Below, piece after piece: positions 62,965 through 64,000 of a DNA stretch of 64,000 nucleotides. The DNA lies in NCBI RefSeq assembly GCF_022179445.1, contig NZ_BPQU01000011.1, forward strand, positions 100,972 to 164,971, given 5' to 3'. Every line of letters starts with the position of its first letter. Position 1 is the stretch's first letter. This DNA is from Methylobacterium mesophilicum. Lineage in GTDB: Bacteria > Pseudomonadota > Alphaproteobacteria > Rhizobiales > Beijerinckiaceae. The position numbers were made by a program, and so were the translations under genes. Below the pieces are notes generated by a model. The model was not told where the DNA came from. It was given only the letters and a program-made list of their open reading frames with translations, and did no database searches.

Positions 62965-63885
62965 ATGGCGGAGGAGGGGGCACGACCCCGTCTCGGGCGC
63001 GGGCTCGCGGCGCTGATCGGCGATTTCGGCGACGCCGGACAGACGGCCAAGCTCGACGGAAAGATCGAGCCGCAGCGCAAGGTTCCGGTGGAATTCCTGC
63101 GCCCGAACCCGCGCAACCCCCGCCGCAGCTTCGGCGAGGCGGAGCTCGCCGAACTCGCGACCTCGATCAGCCAGCGCGGCATCATCCAGCCGATCGTGGT
63201 CCGGCCGCTCGGCGACGTGCCGGGGGCGTTCGAGATCGTGGCCGGCGAGCGGCGCTGGCGCGCGGCCCAGAAGGGCGGCCTCGACGAGGTGCCGGTGGTG
63301 ATCGTCGAGATCGACGACCGCGCCTCGCTGGAATTCGCCATCCTGGAGAACGTCCAGCGGGCCGACCTCAACCCGATCGAGGAGGCCTCGGGCTACGAGC
63401 GCCTGATGCAGGATTTCGCCTATACCCAGAAGGAGTTGGCCGAGATCCTCGGCAAGAGCCGCAGCCACCTCGCCAACACCCTGCGGCTGCTCAACCTGCC
63501 GCCTTCCGTGCAGGACCGGGTCACCGCCGGGGAACTCACCGCCGGCCATGCCCGGGCGCTCCTGGCTGTGCGCGATCCCGAGGGGCTGGCCCGCCGGGTC
63601 GTGGCCGAGGGCCTGTCGGTGCGCGAGGTCGAGGCCGTGGCGGCGTCGGAGGCCGCCGAGGCCGCAAAGCCCGACACGCCCCGCCCCGGCCGCCCGCGGC
63701 TCTCCGCCGAGCGCCCTGCCCCGGTGCGCGACCTGGAATTGCGGATCCGCCGGGCCCTGGGCGTCGAAGTGACCTACAAGCCCAAGGACGCGGAATCCGG
63801 TGAGATCCGCATCCGCTACGAGACGCAGGACGAGCTGGAAGGCCTGCTCAACCGGTTCAAGGTGTCGGAGCCGGAGGAAGGCTGA
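62965..63885 (+). CDS. parB: Chromosome partitioning protein ParB
   Basis: Binds parS and spreads along DNA as a CTP-dependent clamp. The 306-aa protein opens RPRLGRGLAALIGD. The CTPase and ParB/Srx motifs are in VEFLRPNPRNPRRSFGEAELAELATSI and GAFEIVAGERRWRAAQKGG (GERRxRA, C-motif). The parS-recognition helix-turn-helix is in DFAYTQKELAEILGKSRSHLANTLRLLNLP, and a C-terminal dimerisation tail ends the protein. A GTG at 62938 would add nine residues; the ATG at 62965 gives the typical N-terminus. It follows parA by 56 bp. Confidence 0.95.
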   Translation: MAEEGARPRLGRGLAALIGDFGDAGQTAKLDGKIEPQRKVPVEFLRPNPRNPRRSFGEAELAELATSISQRGIIQPIVVRPLGDVPGAFEIVAGERRWRAAQKGGLDEVPVVIVEIDDRASLEFAILENVQRADLNPIEEASGYERLMQDFAYTQKELAEILGKSRSHLANTLRLLNLPPSVQDRVTAGELTAGHARALLAVRDPEGLARRVVAEGLSVREVEAVAASEAAEAAKPDTPRPGRPRLSAERPAPVRDLELRIRRALGVEVTYKPKDAESGEIRIRYETQDELEGLLNRFKVSEPEEG

Positions 63886-64000
63886 CGGCGGTTGCCGGGG
63901 TTCGTCCAGCGCCCGGCCGCACAGCGACGCGCATCCGAATCATCTCCCTCATCCTGAGCAACCGTTATGCGCACTCGGTGGCGGGACGCCATGGCGTGCC

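Overview
The window is GC-rich, gene-dense bacterial chromosome. Its gene families (formate-tetrahydrofolate ligase of 557 aa, PetP/PetR-type regulators, an NdvA-type glucan exporter, TIGR01459 HAD hydrolase, ETF-ubiquinone oxidoreductase, RsmG-ParA-ParB) point to an alphaproteobacterium of the Hyphomicrobiales, most likely Methylobacterium or Methylorubrum. The genus is inferred from gene content and was not tested by a search. No rRNA, tRNA, CRISPR array, transposase or prophage gene was found. Two perfect or near-perfect parS palindromes beside rsmG-parA-parB suggest that the right end lies near the replication origin.

Layout. 0-7.8 kb: a GlcD-type FAD oxidase, KdsD (the Kdo precursor isomerase), a dienelactone-hydrolase-like enzyme, a SHOCT protein, a nitroreductase, a GSCFA protein divergent from a WcbI-type glycan acyltransferase, and a single-domain response regulator. 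8.2-15.9 kb: the envelope and housekeeping run pal-cpoB-tilS-ftsH, then a block of inverted repeats, a TauE/SafE permease and glmM. 16-19.7 kb: an MmcQ/YjbR protein, two outer-membrane beta-barrels (one with an 11-C tract), a small exported protein and an HNH nuclease. 20.4-28.4 kb: a large MscK-like channel, a CAP-domain lipoprotein, a motA-motB-like stator pair, the NdvA-like exporter and dnaQ. 28.5-35.1 kb: a PHB-depolymerase-family esterase, a HAD hydrolase, an MhpD-like hydratase, petP-petR, and a guanine-deaminase-like amidohydrolase. Eight tandem 17-bp repeats sit directly upstream of petP.

35.2-46.3 kb holds three toxin-antitoxin loci: Phd-VapC, Xre/DUF2384-RES with a frameshifted toxin, and AbrB-VapC. 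They lie among ftfL (one-carbon assimilation), a 622-aa TPR protein, ETF-QO, a family 4 uracil-DNA glycosylase and a YpfJ metallopeptidase. 46.5-58.9 kb: an ABC-F ATPase, a DUF2269 membrane protein, mnmE, a class A beta-lactamase, YbaK, panC, an HSL-type hydrolase, an OprO/P-type porin, a degenerate EAL protein, a MipA/OmpV protein and an HMA metal-binding protein. 59-64 kb: a 49-aa membrane protein, then the tightly overlapping mnmG-rsmG-parA-parB.

Functional links. MnmE and MnmG jointly modify the tRNA wobble uridine although their genes are separated here. ParA, ParB and the two parS sites form the chromosome segregation system. Pal and CpoB belong to the Tol-Pal envelope machine, but tolB is not next to pal. 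FtsH is the membrane quality-control protease. KdsD, GlmM and the WcbI/GSCFA pair feed or decorate envelope glycans.

The least explained features are non-coding. They are the 17-bp x 8 array at petP, a 13-bp array after ybaK that shares the octamer CTTGGGGC with it, a 158-bp inverted repeat after glmM, a nested double hairpin after pal, and a family of dispersed palindromic intergenic repeats with about eight copies.
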